From the NCBI RefSeq assembly GCF_020782875.1, contig NZ_JAJGBN010000005.1, positions 186,001-250,000 on the forward strand: 64,000 bases of DNA, read 5' to 3'. Made by a program: the position numbers and the translations under genes. Positions 41,473 to 50,450 of the stretch are shown here, piece by piece. Under the pieces are notes generated by a model. The model worked only from the letters and a program-made list of their open reading frames with translations, was not told the DNA's origin and ran no database searches. The first letter of the stretch is position 1. Each line of letters begins with the position of its first letter. This DNA is from Allomuricauda sp. M10. Its GTDB lineage: Bacteria > Bacteroidota > Bacteroidia > Flavobacteriales > Flavobacteriaceae.

Positions 41473-42381
41473 TTAAAATTGTTCACTTGTTAACTCCCCA
41501 TTCACAACTGCTCCCGTTACATTACCACTGTAAACGGCATTGGCAATAGAACGCATCATATTTGTATTATCACCACAGGCATAGATACTTGGTATGGTAG
41601 TTTTTTGAAAATCATCAACTTTTATATAGCCATGTTCGGTAAGTTGACAACCAAGGGAAACTGGAATATCTGAATGTTGTACAAAAGGAACCGCAGCATA
41701 TGCAGCATCAAAGGATATTTTAGTGGTGTCGTCAAAAATTATATTCCGTAGATGTCCGTTCTTGTGTTCAAATTCGGAAATTTTTGTTTCTATAATTTTT
41801 ACACCGTGCGTGTTTAGTTTATCAAGTTGTTCTGAAGTAAAGTCAGCCTTTTCCGAGGTCAAAATCGTAATGTTGTCTGTTAGGTTTTTGACCAATGAAG
41901 CAAGGTGGAGTGCTTTTGCCCCGTTTGCAATAATGGCCGTGTTTTGGTTGCGGTATTCATAACCATGACAATATGGGCAATGGATAATAGAAATACCCCA
42001 ACATTCTGCAAATCCCCTTATGTCTGGCACCATGTCTTTTATCCCTGTTGCAAAAATCAATTTTTTGGCATTGAATTTATTCCCTGTGTTTGTTGTGATT
42101 TCAAATCCATTTTCACTTTTCCTCCCACTACTGGCAATCCCATTATAAAATTTAACCGTACCATATTTTTCAACTTGATGCTTGGCAAGCATTGAAATCT
42201 CTTTTGGTGTTTTTCCGTCCTGTGTTAAAAAGTTGTGCGAATGCGGTGTGCGTTCATTGCAAGGCATGCCGCTGTCAATTAGTAAAACATGGCGCAAGGA
42301 ACGTCCCAAAGCCATTGCAGCTGAAAGACCTGCATAGCTCCCGCCAACTATGATCGCATCAAAATTGTTCGTATCCGTCAT
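41473..42381 (-). CDS. Thioredoxin-reductase-like FAD/NAD(P) oxidoreductase
   Basis: 302 residues: FAD Rossmann motif IIVGGSYAGLSAAMALG, redox pair CPYC (HCPYCHGYEYR), second nucleotide motif AIIANGAKAL (degenerate), and C-terminal YACGDNT. The CPYC active site and HGYE context mark the group of TrxB-like enzymes seen beside Fur or Rrf2 regulators rather than canonical TrxB. Divergent from the Fur-family gene, with two operators between. Confidence 0.9.
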   Translation of the reverse strand: MTDTNNFDAIIVGGSYAGLSAAMALGRSLRHVLLIDSGMPCNERTPHSHNFLTQDGKTPKEISMLAKHQVEKYGTVKFYNGIASSGRKSENGFEITTNTGNKFNAKKLIFATGIKDMVPDIRGFAECWGISIIHCPYCHGYEYRNQNTAIIANGAKALHLASLVKNLTDNITILTSEKADFTSEQLDKLNTHGVKIIETKISEFEHKNGHLRNIIFDDTTKISFDAAYAAVPFVQHSDIPVSLGCQLTEHGYIKVDDFQKTTIPSIYACGDNTNMMRSIANAVYSGNVTGAVVNGELTSEQF

Positions 42382-42433
42382 CTTATTTTATTTAGTAAGC
42401 CTAATAGATTCACTTCCTATCCATCAAATATTA

Positions 42434-42505
42434 TCGCAACAAGGTCGCATTATGAATTTTTCAAATGTAGTATTGTTTTTGTAATATTGCAATAGAGTCG
42501 CAATA
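42434..42505. promoter_or_regulatory. Two Fur-family operator-like repeats
   Basis: Copies at 42434-42452 and 42487-42505 agree at 14 of 19 positions around the inverted core (T/C)GCAA-N5-GTCGCA. The second ends 5 bp before the Fur-family start codon and the first lies between it and the divergent oxidoreductase. Confidence 0.6.
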
Positions 42506-42510
42506 AAAAT

Positions 42511-42891
42511 ATGAAGCGTAGAAATACACACTCCACAGCGGAGATTTTTGAAGTTCTCAAATCGTCTGGAAATGCACTGAGCCACGATATGATACAAGAA
42601 AATATTGGTTCCGATATCGACAGGGCCACCATTTACAGAGTACTGAATAGATTCTGTGAGGATGGAAAAGTGCACAAGGTCATTGGGGATGATGGAAAAC
42701 AATATTTTGCAATTTGCCACAATTGCAGTGGGAAGAATCAAGTGCATTCCCATAATCATATTCACTTCAGATGTTTGCACTGCGGTAAGGTCGAGTGTTT
42801 GGAAAGGGATTTGGCCGTACCGTTACCTGAAGGCTATGTTGCCAAAGTTCATAATCTTGTCATTTCCGGTTTTTGTAACAGCTGTTCTTAA
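42511..42891 (+). CDS. Fur-family metalloregulator
   Basis: 126 residues: winged helix (DMIQENIGSDIDRATIYRVL), then dimerisation domain with the His-rich stretch HSHNHIHFRCLHCGKVECL and a C-terminal CNSC. The two CxxC pairs form the structural zinc site; the His cluster is the sensing site. Zn, Fe, Mn or peroxide sensing cannot be told apart, though the short form fits Zur-like Bacteroidota members. The operator-like repeat just before its start suggests autoregulation. Confidence 0.92.
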   Translation: MKRRNTHSTAEIFEVLKSSGNALSHDMIQENIGSDIDRATIYRVLNRFCEDGKVHKVIGDDGKQYFAICHNCSGKNQVHSHNHIHFRCLHCGKVECLERDLAVPLPEGYVAKVHNLVISGFCNSCS

Positions 42892-43033
42892 GATCACCTT
42901 CTTTTTTCGTAAAGCGTTCCGTGTATTCTCCCATGCATCAATCTCCTAGAACCTTGTGAATGGCGTTTAAATTACCGAAAAGATATTTTCGGTTGTGGAA
43001 TACATCAAACTACTAATAAATTTAATTTTAGTA

Positions 43034-43057
43034 ATATGTCACATATTTGAGACATAT
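43034..43057. promoter_or_regulatory. TetR operator upstream of the 43074 regulator
   Basis: ATATGTC-N10-GACATAT, a perfect 7-bp inverted repeat, followed by TAAATTTG (43062-43069) in -7 consensus form. The ATG at 43074 is so close that the transcript may be nearly leaderless or the promoter lies elsewhere. Confidence 0.6.
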
Positions 43058-43073
43058 TTCATAAATTTGGGTC

Positions 43074-43631
43074 ATGGAAAGCACTAGAGCGAAAATTATA
43101 ACTGCCGCAGTGAGATGTTTTAGGGACAACCCGTCGGATACCTTGGAGAAGGTTGCCGAAGAAGCTGGGGTTTCCCGTAGAACGCTGCACCGCTATTTTG
43201 AAAATCGTGAGGACTTGATCGAATCGTGCAAAAACGAGATGTTGGTCAGTTGTAACAAGGCTATGATACTAGCTTATGAAAGTGATCCGGGTCCCATTAT
43301 AAAAATAAGGAACATGCTTTTTGCCGCTATTGAGCAAGGGGCCAATTATGCATTCGTTAAAAGAATCTACGAACGTAGTAACTTCTCTGATTTGGAGATG
43401 AAAAAAGAGTTTGAATCCGATGATGTCAAATCAAAATGGTTTAACCTTATCAAGGAACTTCAAAAGGCTGAACGCATCAATCCAGAACTGACCATCCCCT
43501 GGATTTTTAATTTGTTCGGATCGATTATTGAGACTGCAATCTATGCATTCGAATCCGGGGATGTCGCCAAGAACGATAGTAGGAATTTTGCTTGGATCTC
43601 CTTTAAGGGAGCCATCGGACTGAAAGAATAA
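43074..43631 (+). CDS. TetR-family regulator
   Basis: 185 residues: helix-turn-helix TLEKVAEEAGVSRRTLHRYF and a variable ligand domain (NLFGSIIETAIYAFESGDVA). 19 bp ahead of the alpha/beta hydrolase it probably controls. The inverted repeat just upstream indicates autoregulation. Confidence 0.92.
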   Translation: MESTRAKIITAAVRCFRDNPSDTLEKVAEEAGVSRRTLHRYFENREDLIESCKNEMLVSCNKAMILAYESDPGPIIKIRNMLFAAIEQGANYAFVKRIYERSNFSDLEMKKEFESDDVKSKWFNLIKELQKAERINPELTIPWIFNLFGSIIETAIYAFESGDVAKNDSRNFAWISFKGAIGLKE

Positions 43632-43650
43632 AACCCATAAACATATCATT

Positions 43651-44526
43651 ATGAATCCATACACAACAGAAAATCTTATAAAACAAATGCCAGGTTTTTC
43701 CAGTCGCTTTCAAAAAGTCAATGGCATAAACATCCACCATGTCACGGGAGGAAGCGGCAATCCATTGATATTGTTACCGGGTTGGCCCCAGACCTGGTGG
43801 TCATACCACCATATTATGCCCTTTTTGGCCGAAAAATATAGTGTAATTGCGGTCGATCTGCGTGGAATGGGTGATAGTGATAAACCTGAAGAAGGATATT
43901 CCAAGAAGAATATGGCCGATGATATAATGGAATTGATAGCTGCTTTGGGATACGATAGGGTCCATATGGCAGGACATGACATTGGAGCCAATGTAGCCTA
44001 TTCGTTTGCCGTCAATCATCCAGAAAGCATTGATAAACTGATTCTTCTGGATACGCCTCCCCCTGATGAAAATATGTATCGGCTACCCATGTTGCCCGTT
44101 GGGACTCCCGTGTACCCTTGGTGGGTGGCTTTTAACCAGTTGAACGAGCTCCCCGCCCAGCTACTGGAAGGACGTTTTGGGTTGTTGTTGGACCACCTGT
44201 TTGAAAAGTTACTCATCAATAAAAAGGGCATCAGTGATTTTGACCGCTCCGTCTACCTTCAACACTATAACCATAAGGAAAATATAAGAGCGGCCAATGC
44301 CTGGTACCAAACCTTTGGTCAAGATATTGCAGAACATAAAAGCTCTTCTAAAATTAAAAATCCAACAATGGGAATTGCATCATCCGGTAATTATGATATT
44401 CTGTATAATTTTCTGTCCAATAATGCTCATGAACATGAAATGATGGAAATTAAGGATTGCGGTCATTTTCTTCAAGAGGAGAGACCCGAACAAATTATAA
44501 GGGCAATCTCGGATTTCTTGAATTAG
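43651..44526 (+). CDS. Alpha/beta hydrolase (epoxide-hydrolase/dehalogenase-like)
   Basis: 291 residues: HGxP-like region LLPGWPQTWWSYHHIMPFL, nucleophile elbow GHDIGANV (Asp nucleophile, as in epoxide hydrolases and haloalkane dehalogenases), acid and base near the C-terminus with catalytic His in DCGHFLQEERPEQ. No signal peptide. Downstream of its TetR regulator. Confidence 0.9.
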   Translation: MNPYTTENLIKQMPGFSSRFQKVNGINIHHVTGGSGNPLILLPGWPQTWWSYHHIMPFLAEKYSVIAVDLRGMGDSDKPEEGYSKKNMADDIMELIAALGYDRVHMAGHDIGANVAYSFAVNHPESIDKLILLDTPPPDENMYRLPMLPVGTPVYPWWVAFNQLNELPAQLLEGRFGLLLDHLFEKLLINKKGISDFDRSVYLQHYNHKENIRAANAWYQTFGQDIAEHKSSSKIKNPTMGIASSGNYDILYNFLSNNAHEHEMMEIKDCGHFLQEERPEQIIRAISDFLN

Positions 44527-44615
44527 AGTAACAATCAATCAATTGAATTTTTTGTCTGTTGAAATTTTCATGATATTCTATTATTTCAAAACGCAGATTG
44601 ATATTAATAATATAA

Positions 44616-44999
44616 ATGCAGAATACTACTATGACAGATACTAATAAAATAATTCTACAGAAAGCAAATGAAGCGGTTTCCAAAGGGGATTATGAAGCAT
44701 TCCTTCAATACTGCACCGATGATACCAAATGGATATTTGTAGGTGACCAGATTCTAAATGGAAAGGAAGCGGTTCGAAAATGGATGTTTAATGAATATAT
44801 AGAACCTCCACAAAATGATGTTGAAAATTTGATTGCCGAGAACGATTACCTTACGGCAATCGGTAAAATCGCGGTAATGACCGAAAACGGAGAAAGCATT
44901 ACATACTCTTACTGTGATATATGGAAGTTTCGTGATGGAAAAATGGCCGAGCTCATGGCCTTTGTAATCGAACACGAGGATTTGAAAGACCATAAATAA
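44616..44999 (+). CDS. SnoaL-like NTF2-fold protein
   Basis: 127 residues with the SnoaL pattern (ANEAVSKGDYEAFLQYCTDD, GKEAVRKWM, YCDIWKFRDGKMAEL). These are small cone-shaped enzymes or binding proteins. Stand-alone after the hydrolase (89-bp gap). Confidence 0.88.
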   Translation: MQNTTMTDTNKIILQKANEAVSKGDYEAFLQYCTDDTKWIFVGDQILNGKEAVRKWMFNEYIEPPQNDVENLIAENDYLTAIGKIAVMTENGESITYSYCDIWKFRDGKMAELMAFVIEHEDLKDHK

Positions 45000-45173
45000 T
45001 AAAAGAGACTTTAAAGTAAGTGTCGGTCTACTCAAAGGGGGAAATTATTGGTATGGGCCGGTTGTGTGTTTATGGTGAAAAATCAAAATAACACAAAGGA
45101 CATATAAAAATATACGGACTCTGCCCTGTTACTTCTCAGACCGTTAGTGGTAACAAAAAATCAACCAAACTTG

Positions 45174-45234
45174 GATTCAAAAACGTTTATCCTTGATTTG
45201 AAAACGTCATAGATTTATGTGCCCTGTAGCTTTG
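45174..45234 (+). promoter_or_regulatory. AraC-type operator and -7 box before SDR-AraC operon
   Basis: Direct repeats GATTCAAAAACGT (45174-45186) and GATTTGAAAACGT (45195-45207), 11/13 identical and exactly 21 bp apart, two helical turns, the usual AraC-family arrangement. TAGCTTTG (-7 box form) follows at 45227-45234, 17 bp before the start codon. Confidence 0.7.
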
Positions 45235-45250
45235 TAAAAAAACAAATAGT

Positions 45251-46084
45251 ATGAGCACACAGAAAGTTTGGTTCATTACAGGAGCCTCCAAAGGGATGGG
45301 TCTTGAAATTACAAAAGCAGTTTTAGAAGGCGGAGGGAAAGTCATTGCAATCTCCCGAAATATCGACCTACTTTTAGAAAAAATTGTAGATTACAAGGAT
45401 AATTTACTTCCTGTAGAATTGGACATCACCAATGAAAAGGATATACAAAATGCTATTTCCAATGGCATTGAAAAATTTGGACGAATAGACGTTGTGGTCA
45501 ATAACGCAGGCTACAACCTTTTGGGAAATATTGAAGAACTAAGCGATTATGAATTTAGGAAAACAATGGATGTAAATGTTTTTGCAATGGCCCTTATCAT
45601 CAGAAATATTCTTCCAACCATGCGCCTACAAAAGTCTGGACATATTATCAACACGGCATCAATGATGGGCTACATGAGTTATCCTGGAAATGGGAGCTAT
45701 AGTGCCTCTAAATATGCGGTTATTGGGCTATCTGAAGCCCTAGCCCAAGAAGTGGCTCCTTTTGGCATAAAAGTGACGATCCTTGCACCAGGAACATTTC
45801 GAACCAATTTTATGAGCGAGGAAACCCTCAATGTTGCACAAAACAAAATTGACGCCTATAATCTAGATAAACAGATTGAACAGTTTACGGGATTTGATGG
45901 ACAACAATTGGGCGATCCCAAAAAATTGGCGGAAGTGTTACTTAAGATTACCGGAATGTCCAATCCACCATTGCATCTTCCCTTGGGTCCTGATAGCTAC
46001 AATGCTATACTGGAAGTCCGTAGAAAGGAAAGGGAAGAAATGGGACAATGGAAAGACTTATCTTTATCCACTGATTTTGAATAA
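45251..46084 (+). CDS. Short-chain dehydrogenase/reductase
   Basis: 277 residues: TGASKGMG cofactor loop, NNAG, catalytic Ser (NTASMMG), YSASKYAVIG as Tyr-x3-Lys. Belongs to the group often annotated as SDR oxidoreductases controlled by adjacent AraC regulators. Followed by the AraC gene with an 8-bp gap. Confidence 0.92.
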   Translation: MSTQKVWFITGASKGMGLEITKAVLEGGGKVIAISRNIDLLLEKIVDYKDNLLPVELDITNEKDIQNAISNGIEKFGRIDVVVNNAGYNLLGNIEELSDYEFRKTMDVNVFAMALIIRNILPTMRLQKSGHIINTASMMGYMSYPGNGSYSASKYAVIGLSEALAQEVAPFGIKVTILAPGTFRTNFMSEETLNVAQNKIDAYNLDKQIEQFTGFDGQQLGDPKKLAEVLLKITGMSNPPLHLPLGPDSYNAILEVRRKEREEMGQWKDLSLSTDFE

Positions 46085-46091
46085 TTTAAGT

Positions 46092-47003
46092 GTGAAAAAA
46101 GTTGCTCCTTATAAAATTGAATCAATTTCTGAACTCCATAGTTTATTTGGACTGCCAAAGCCCGATCATCCTTTGATAAGTGTGATTGATTTTGAACTGC
46201 TGAAGTTTGATGACAATACAATCTGGAGCAACTTTTTCTATGATTTTTATTGTGTGGCCTGCAAAAAAGGATCTTCGGGAAAATTCAAGTACGGACAAGG
46301 GACTTATGATTTCGATGAGGGCGTCATGAGTTTCACCAAACCTGGTCAAATTTTTTCGGTTACGAACCCTACGGATGACCCAGTGTCGGGTTATATGCTC
46401 ATCTTCAAACCCGAGCTAATTCGGCATTATGAATTGGGTAAGGTCATTGGAAATTATGGGTTCTTTTCGTATTCCACTGCCGAGGCCTTGCACCTTTCGG
46501 AAAAAGAGGACAAAATAATGATGAACCTTATGCATCAATTGCAGGATGAGCTCGAAAATAATATTGACCATTATAGCCAAGATCTGATTGTTTCCCATAT
46601 TGATCTGCTTCTTCATTATGCAAAGCGTTTTCACAATCGGCAGTTTCTGACACGAAGTGCCATCAATAATGATTTAGTAGCCAAGATGGAAGAATTGATT
46701 GATTCCTATCTAAAAAGTGATGCTGCACTTTCGGGTCTCCCCACCGTCAACTTTTTTGCGGAAAAGCTCAATGTATCCTCTGATTATTTGAGTGATATGT
46801 TGAGAAATGTTACCGGAAAAAATGCGCAGACACATATCCAAGAATCCATAATTGACAGAGCTAAAGAACTCCTTTCAACTACCGATTTAAGTGTTAAGGA
46901 AATAGCTTATGACCTTGGCTTTGAGCGTCCCCAATCATTCAGTACTATGTTCAAAAAAAAGACGCAACAAACCCCTCTGCAATACAGGGCATCGTTCAAT
47001 TGA
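46092..47003 (+). CDS. AraC-family transcriptional regulator
   Basis: 303 residues from GTG 46092; TTG 46077 is the alternative, and the much longer frame from 45876 runs over the SDR gene and is rejected. N-terminal cupin-like sensing domain (YDFDEGVMSFTKPGQIFSVT) and C-terminal AraC double helix-turn-helix (VNFFAEKLNVSSDYLSDMLR, SVKEIAYDLGFERPQSFSTM). Probably binds the 21-bp repeats ahead of the operon. Confidence 0.9.
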   Translation: MKKVAPYKIESISELHSLFGLPKPDHPLISVIDFELLKFDDNTIWSNFFYDFYCVACKKGSSGKFKYGQGTYDFDEGVMSFTKPGQIFSVTNPTDDPVSGYMLIFKPELIRHYELGKVIGNYGFFSYSTAEALHLSEKEDKIMMNLMHQLQDELENNIDHYSQDLIVSHIDLLLHYAKRFHNRQFLTRSAINNDLVAKMEELIDSYLKSDAALSGLPTVNFFAEKLNVSSDYLSDMLRNVTGKNAQTHIQESIIDRAKELLSTTDLSVKEIAYDLGFERPQSFSTMFKKKTQQTPLQYRASFN

Positions 47004-47033
47004 AAAAAGCACCAGTGCTGGAGAAATATCTAT

Positions 47034-48554
47034 TTACTTAAATATGTTCATATTTTCATCATAGATAGGACTTTCTATTGCCAAGAAATTCAGGATACTA
47101 TGAAAAATATGATGTTGTGATAGTATTTCGTTCGGCTTTAGTTTTTTGGAGCCATCCGATAACCATACCAGAAAAGGTATTTCCAGTTGTTCCTTAGGGG
47201 CAAAAGCTGCGGGTATTCCATGCATGTACAAATTATATTCCCCTAAGGATTCCCCATGATCTGAAACGAAGAGCATCGTACTGTTGTATTCCTTCAATTC
47301 CTTAAGACCTTCAATCAAACGGGAAAGGATATAATCGGTATAAACAATGGTGTTGTCATAGGCATTTACAAGCGATTCTTGGGAACATTCCCCTAGTTCA
47401 ACACTTGTACAAACTGGTGCGAACTTTTCAAATTCGGGAGGGTACCTTGTGTTATACGAGGGCCCATGACTTGTACTTGTATGTAATACGACAAATATTT
47501 TATCTTTTTTGCTTGCCAAAATCTGTTCCTTTAACCCTTTCAAAAGAATTTCATCATAGTTGCACGCTTGTCCCTCACACCCTTTATTTAAATCCTCTTT
47601 TTTATGAAAGTTCTTAATATGGACGGGCGGTTCTCCCCAATTTGTGGTTCTCCAAATCACATCGACTTCATTTCGATATAAATAATTGGGTAAAATTTCA
47701 TAAAGTTTACGGGAATTGGTGTGTTCCAATATGCACTTTACACCAGCTGTGGTGTATGTGGCACAAGAAGTTGCCTTAAAACTGTGAAGATGTTCAACCT
47801 TGGACAATAGGGGATTGGTAAATTTTTCATACCCATATAGGGAAAAATTTTCCCTTCTTGCCGATTCTCCAATGACCAAAACAGCAAGGGACTTTACAGG
47901 GTCCTTTATTTTCGCATCGGGCAACAATAGCACTTTTTTATTTTCTTTGAACTTATCAAGGTAGAATCTTGAGGTATTTACCACATAGGACCAAGGCATT
48001 GCCAAGGAACCCAATTGGGGAGAATTTTTATCGATCCATCGCCAATTGCCACCATTGCCAAAAACAAGAAGGACAAGGAAGAGGAATGTCAGGGAAAAAC
48101 GAGGTAAAAATCGCTTGAAAGTTTCTTTGGTGATTTTGACCTTGATTATAAAAACTACAGGAATCAGGCCCAATAAAATTACATACAACATCAATTGAAA
48201 AGAAAAGAAACTGCTGGCTTCATCGTAACTGGTATTCAGAATATTACCGATCATGGTAGGATCTATGAGGACATGATAGGTATTCACAAAATAGATAGCA
48301 ATTGCATTGACCAGGAAAAAGAAGGTCAATACAATTTTCCCAACAAGTCGAGAAAAAAAGAATATAAGATATAATACAAAGGCATTCGCAAGGAGCATTG
48401 CAATGACCAAAGACACAATAATGGTAGTACCGCCTAAGGTTTTATAATCGAGCGCCGTAAATGCATACTTAAAAAAGGGATAATGAAAGAAGATAAAATT
48501 AATGGCACTTGCTACGAGGACAAAATGGACTAAATTGACATTATGTCTTAACAT
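47034..48554 (-). CDS. Phosphoethanolamine transferase (EptA/sulfatase family)
   Basis: 506 residues: five N-terminal membrane helices (to about residue 165), then a periplasmic sulfatase-fold domain with VIGESARRENFSLYGY (metal Glu), TSCATYTTAG (Thr nucleophile region) and FVSDHGESLGEYNLYMHG (metal Asp-His). Such enzymes add phosphoethanolamine to lipid A or core sugars. 3 bp after the first PAP2 gene, so a lipid A 1- or 4'-dephosphorylation then PEtN transfer scheme is suggested. Confidence 0.92.
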   Translation of the reverse strand: MLRHNVNLVHFVLVASAINFIFFHYPFFKYAFTALDYKTLGGTTIIVSLVIAMLLANAFVLYLIFFFSRLVGKIVLTFFFLVNAIAIYFVNTYHVLIDPTMIGNILNTSYDEASSFFSFQLMLYVILLGLIPVVFIIKVKITKETFKRFLPRFSLTFLFLVLLVFGNGGNWRWIDKNSPQLGSLAMPWSYVVNTSRFYLDKFKENKKVLLLPDAKIKDPVKSLAVLVIGESARRENFSLYGYEKFTNPLLSKVEHLHSFKATSCATYTTAGVKCILEHTNSRKLYEILPNYLYRNEVDVIWRTTNWGEPPVHIKNFHKKEDLNKGCEGQACNYDEILLKGLKEQILASKKDKIFVVLHTSTSHGPSYNTRYPPEFEKFAPVCTSVELGECSQESLVNAYDNTIVYTDYILSRLIEGLKELKEYNSTMLFVSDHGESLGEYNLYMHGIPAAFAPKEQLEIPFLVWLSDGSKKLKPNEILSQHHIFHSILNFLAIESPIYDENMNIFK

Positions 48555-48557
48555 CCT

Positions 48558-49388
48558 TCAGAATCTCAACGTTAATCCCAATCCATATTCCCTTCCATTG
48601 TAAAAGGGCATTACAATTCCTGATGTTTTTTCCTTGTCCTTAAAAATTGATTTCTTGATTACTGGATGTAACCAATACGCGATTTTGGTGCTTAAAATTC
48701 CAATTCCCGCACCTGTGGCAATATCGGTCAACCAATGCTTTTCGTTGTGCAGTCTGAACAAACCTGTGCCCGCAGCGACCACATAGCCGGCGACTCCGTA
48801 CCAAACCGATATGTCCTTATATTCTTGATACAAAAACTCCGCACCCATAAAAGCCGTGGCCGTATGCCCTGAGGGAAAGGAAGTGGAGGAGGAGCCATCC
48901 GGCCTAGTGACCTTCGTGGTTTTTTTTAAGATGTTTACAGATCCTCCCATTAGGAGATATGCCGTTCCCAAAACAATGGTCCTATCCTTAAAATTATGTT
49001 TTCCTTGTATGCCCATCGCATTTAAGGCATATACAGATACAAACGGACTGTACTGGGAGAAATCGTCTATATTGAATTTCTTATCATCATGCTCCCTAAA
49101 TTCATTTTTTGTTCTGTAATCAATATCTTTTAAAGTAAGACTCTCTTGTCCAATAACTCCATATCCGATCAAAACAGATGGGATGATGAGGGATTTGTAA
49201 TTGAATGCATTGGGTTTCTTGTTTATCGTGGAGTCAATGGAAGCGTTTTGCCCGTGAACTATTGAAGTTGTTGAGTCAACTAAAGCGTTTTGTCTGGGAA
49301 TCTTAAAATTTGTTGAGTCTACTGACATGTTTTGTCCGTTAACGTTTAAAACGGAAAGGAATAGTATGAACACCAGTATTTTATTCAT
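48558..49388 (-). CDS. PAP2-family membrane-associated phosphatase with N-terminal repeat
   Basis: 276 residues: signal peptide, then three tandem 14-residue units (QNMSVDSTNFKIPR-like, residues 19-58), then a PAP2 domain with KxxxxxxRP (KKTTKVTRP), PSGHT and RLHNEKHWLTD catalytic motifs. Like LpxE/LpxF-type lipid A phosphatases or related enzymes of Bacteroidota. Adjacent to the PEtN transferase. Confidence 0.88.
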   Translation of the reverse strand: MNKILVFILFLSVLNVNGQNMSVDSTNFKIPRQNALVDSTTSIVHGQNASIDSTINKKPNAFNYKSLIIPSVLIGYGVIGQESLTLKDIDYRTKNEFREHDDKKFNIDDFSQYSPFVSVYALNAMGIQGKHNFKDRTIVLGTAYLLMGGSVNILKKTTKVTRPDGSSSTSFPSGHTATAFMGAEFLYQEYKDISVWYGVAGYVVAAGTGLFRLHNEKHWLTDIATGAGIGILSTKIAYWLHPVIKKSIFKDKEKTSGIVMPFYNGREYGLGLTLRF

Positions 49389-49529
49389 TTTAGTTTATTT
49401 AAAGTAGTTTTATTATCATACCTTCTATCCCATAAAGGATAGACCAGGCAGTGATGTGATGGGTTACTATTAAACCGGTAGGGAGTTATTTTATGCATGC
49501 TTTTTAGTGATTTCATCTAAACCAGTTTA

Positions 49530-50429
49530 TTACCCGACGCTGCTCAAATAATTCCAAGCAAAACTTTCCTCCAAAAATTGTTTGACCGTAATGGGCTTTC
49601 GACCCAACAGCTTTTCCATTTGTGCACTGTCACTTTCCAATTCCCCGTGTCTTGTTGCTGCGGCATAACCACCAATCATTTTGATACATTTCTGGGACAT
49701 CCCTTGATTGACCACAGTATTGAGAAAAGTATCCAGGCCAGGGCTCAAATAGGTGATGTTTTTACCCGTGATCTGGGAAATGTACTCTGCGATCTCTGAA
49801 AAGGAACAACTATCCCCGGATACACTATAGGTCTTATTATTGTGCCCACTTGAGAGTAGCACCTTGGCTGCCGTTTCCGCCATTTCACCTCGTAGCGCAA
49901 GACCTATTTTCCCATTACCTGCGGGTAGGTGAATACCATATTTAAAAATGTTCTCACCTAAAAATGAAGGTAATAGGTCCATATACACCCCATTGCGCAA
50001 TATGGTATAGTCAATGCCACTTCCTTTGATGGCATATTCGGTTGCCAAATGGGAGCTTAGTACAAACTCGATAAGGGAAAAATTCACTTCTTTATGCTCC
50101 TGGCTTGTGTATAGTATATATTTAATGCCAGATTCCACGGCCGCATTCACAACTTGGATATGTTGCCCACTGCGGTTTTCCAGCTCATTGCTTGAAACAA
50201 ATAGTAATTTTTCCATTCCGGAAAATGCCGTCAACAGGGATACGTAGTTATTATAATCGCCGAATACCACATTTACGTTCAAGGCCTTTAATGCATCAAC
50301 CTTGGTAAAATCCCTTACCATGGCATAAATCAAACGTTGATCCAACCCGTTCTCAATCAACGATTCAATAACCGCATACCCGTAATGACCCGTAGCTCCC
50401 GTTACCAGTATTTTATCTTTTTCTGTCAT
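49530..50429 (-). CDS. NmrA-like NAD(P)-binding oxidoreductase
   Basis: 299 residues: VTGATGHYGYAVIESLIENG cofactor motif, MEKLLFVSSNELENRSGQHI, IKYILYTSQEHKEVNFSLIE. Same family as the protein at 36699, with similar C-terminal LLGRKP(I/T). Between the PAP2 gene (140-bp gap) and the TonB-type barrel gene (21-bp gap), with no obvious functional link. Confidence 0.88.
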   Translation of the reverse strand: MTEKDKILVTGATGHYGYAVIESLIENGLDQRLIYAMVRDFTKVDALKALNVNVVFGDYNNYVSLLTAFSGMEKLLFVSSNELENRSGQHIQVVNAAVESGIKYILYTSQEHKEVNFSLIEFVLSSHLATEYAIKGSGIDYTILRNGVYMDLLPSFLGENIFKYGIHLPAGNGKIGLALRGEMAETAAKVLLSSGHNNKTYSVSGDSCSFSEIAEYISQITGKNITYLSPGLDTFLNTVVNQGMSQKCIKMIGGYAAATRHGELESDSAQMEKLLGRKPITVKQFLEESFAWNYLSSVG

Positions 50430-50450
50430 TTTACAATCTTTTATGATTCG

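Noticed and set aside
45876..46091. Upstream extension of the AraC reading frame
   Set aside because: Overlaps the SDR C-terminus in another frame. The GTG at 46092 (or TTG 46077) gives a normal AraC length.
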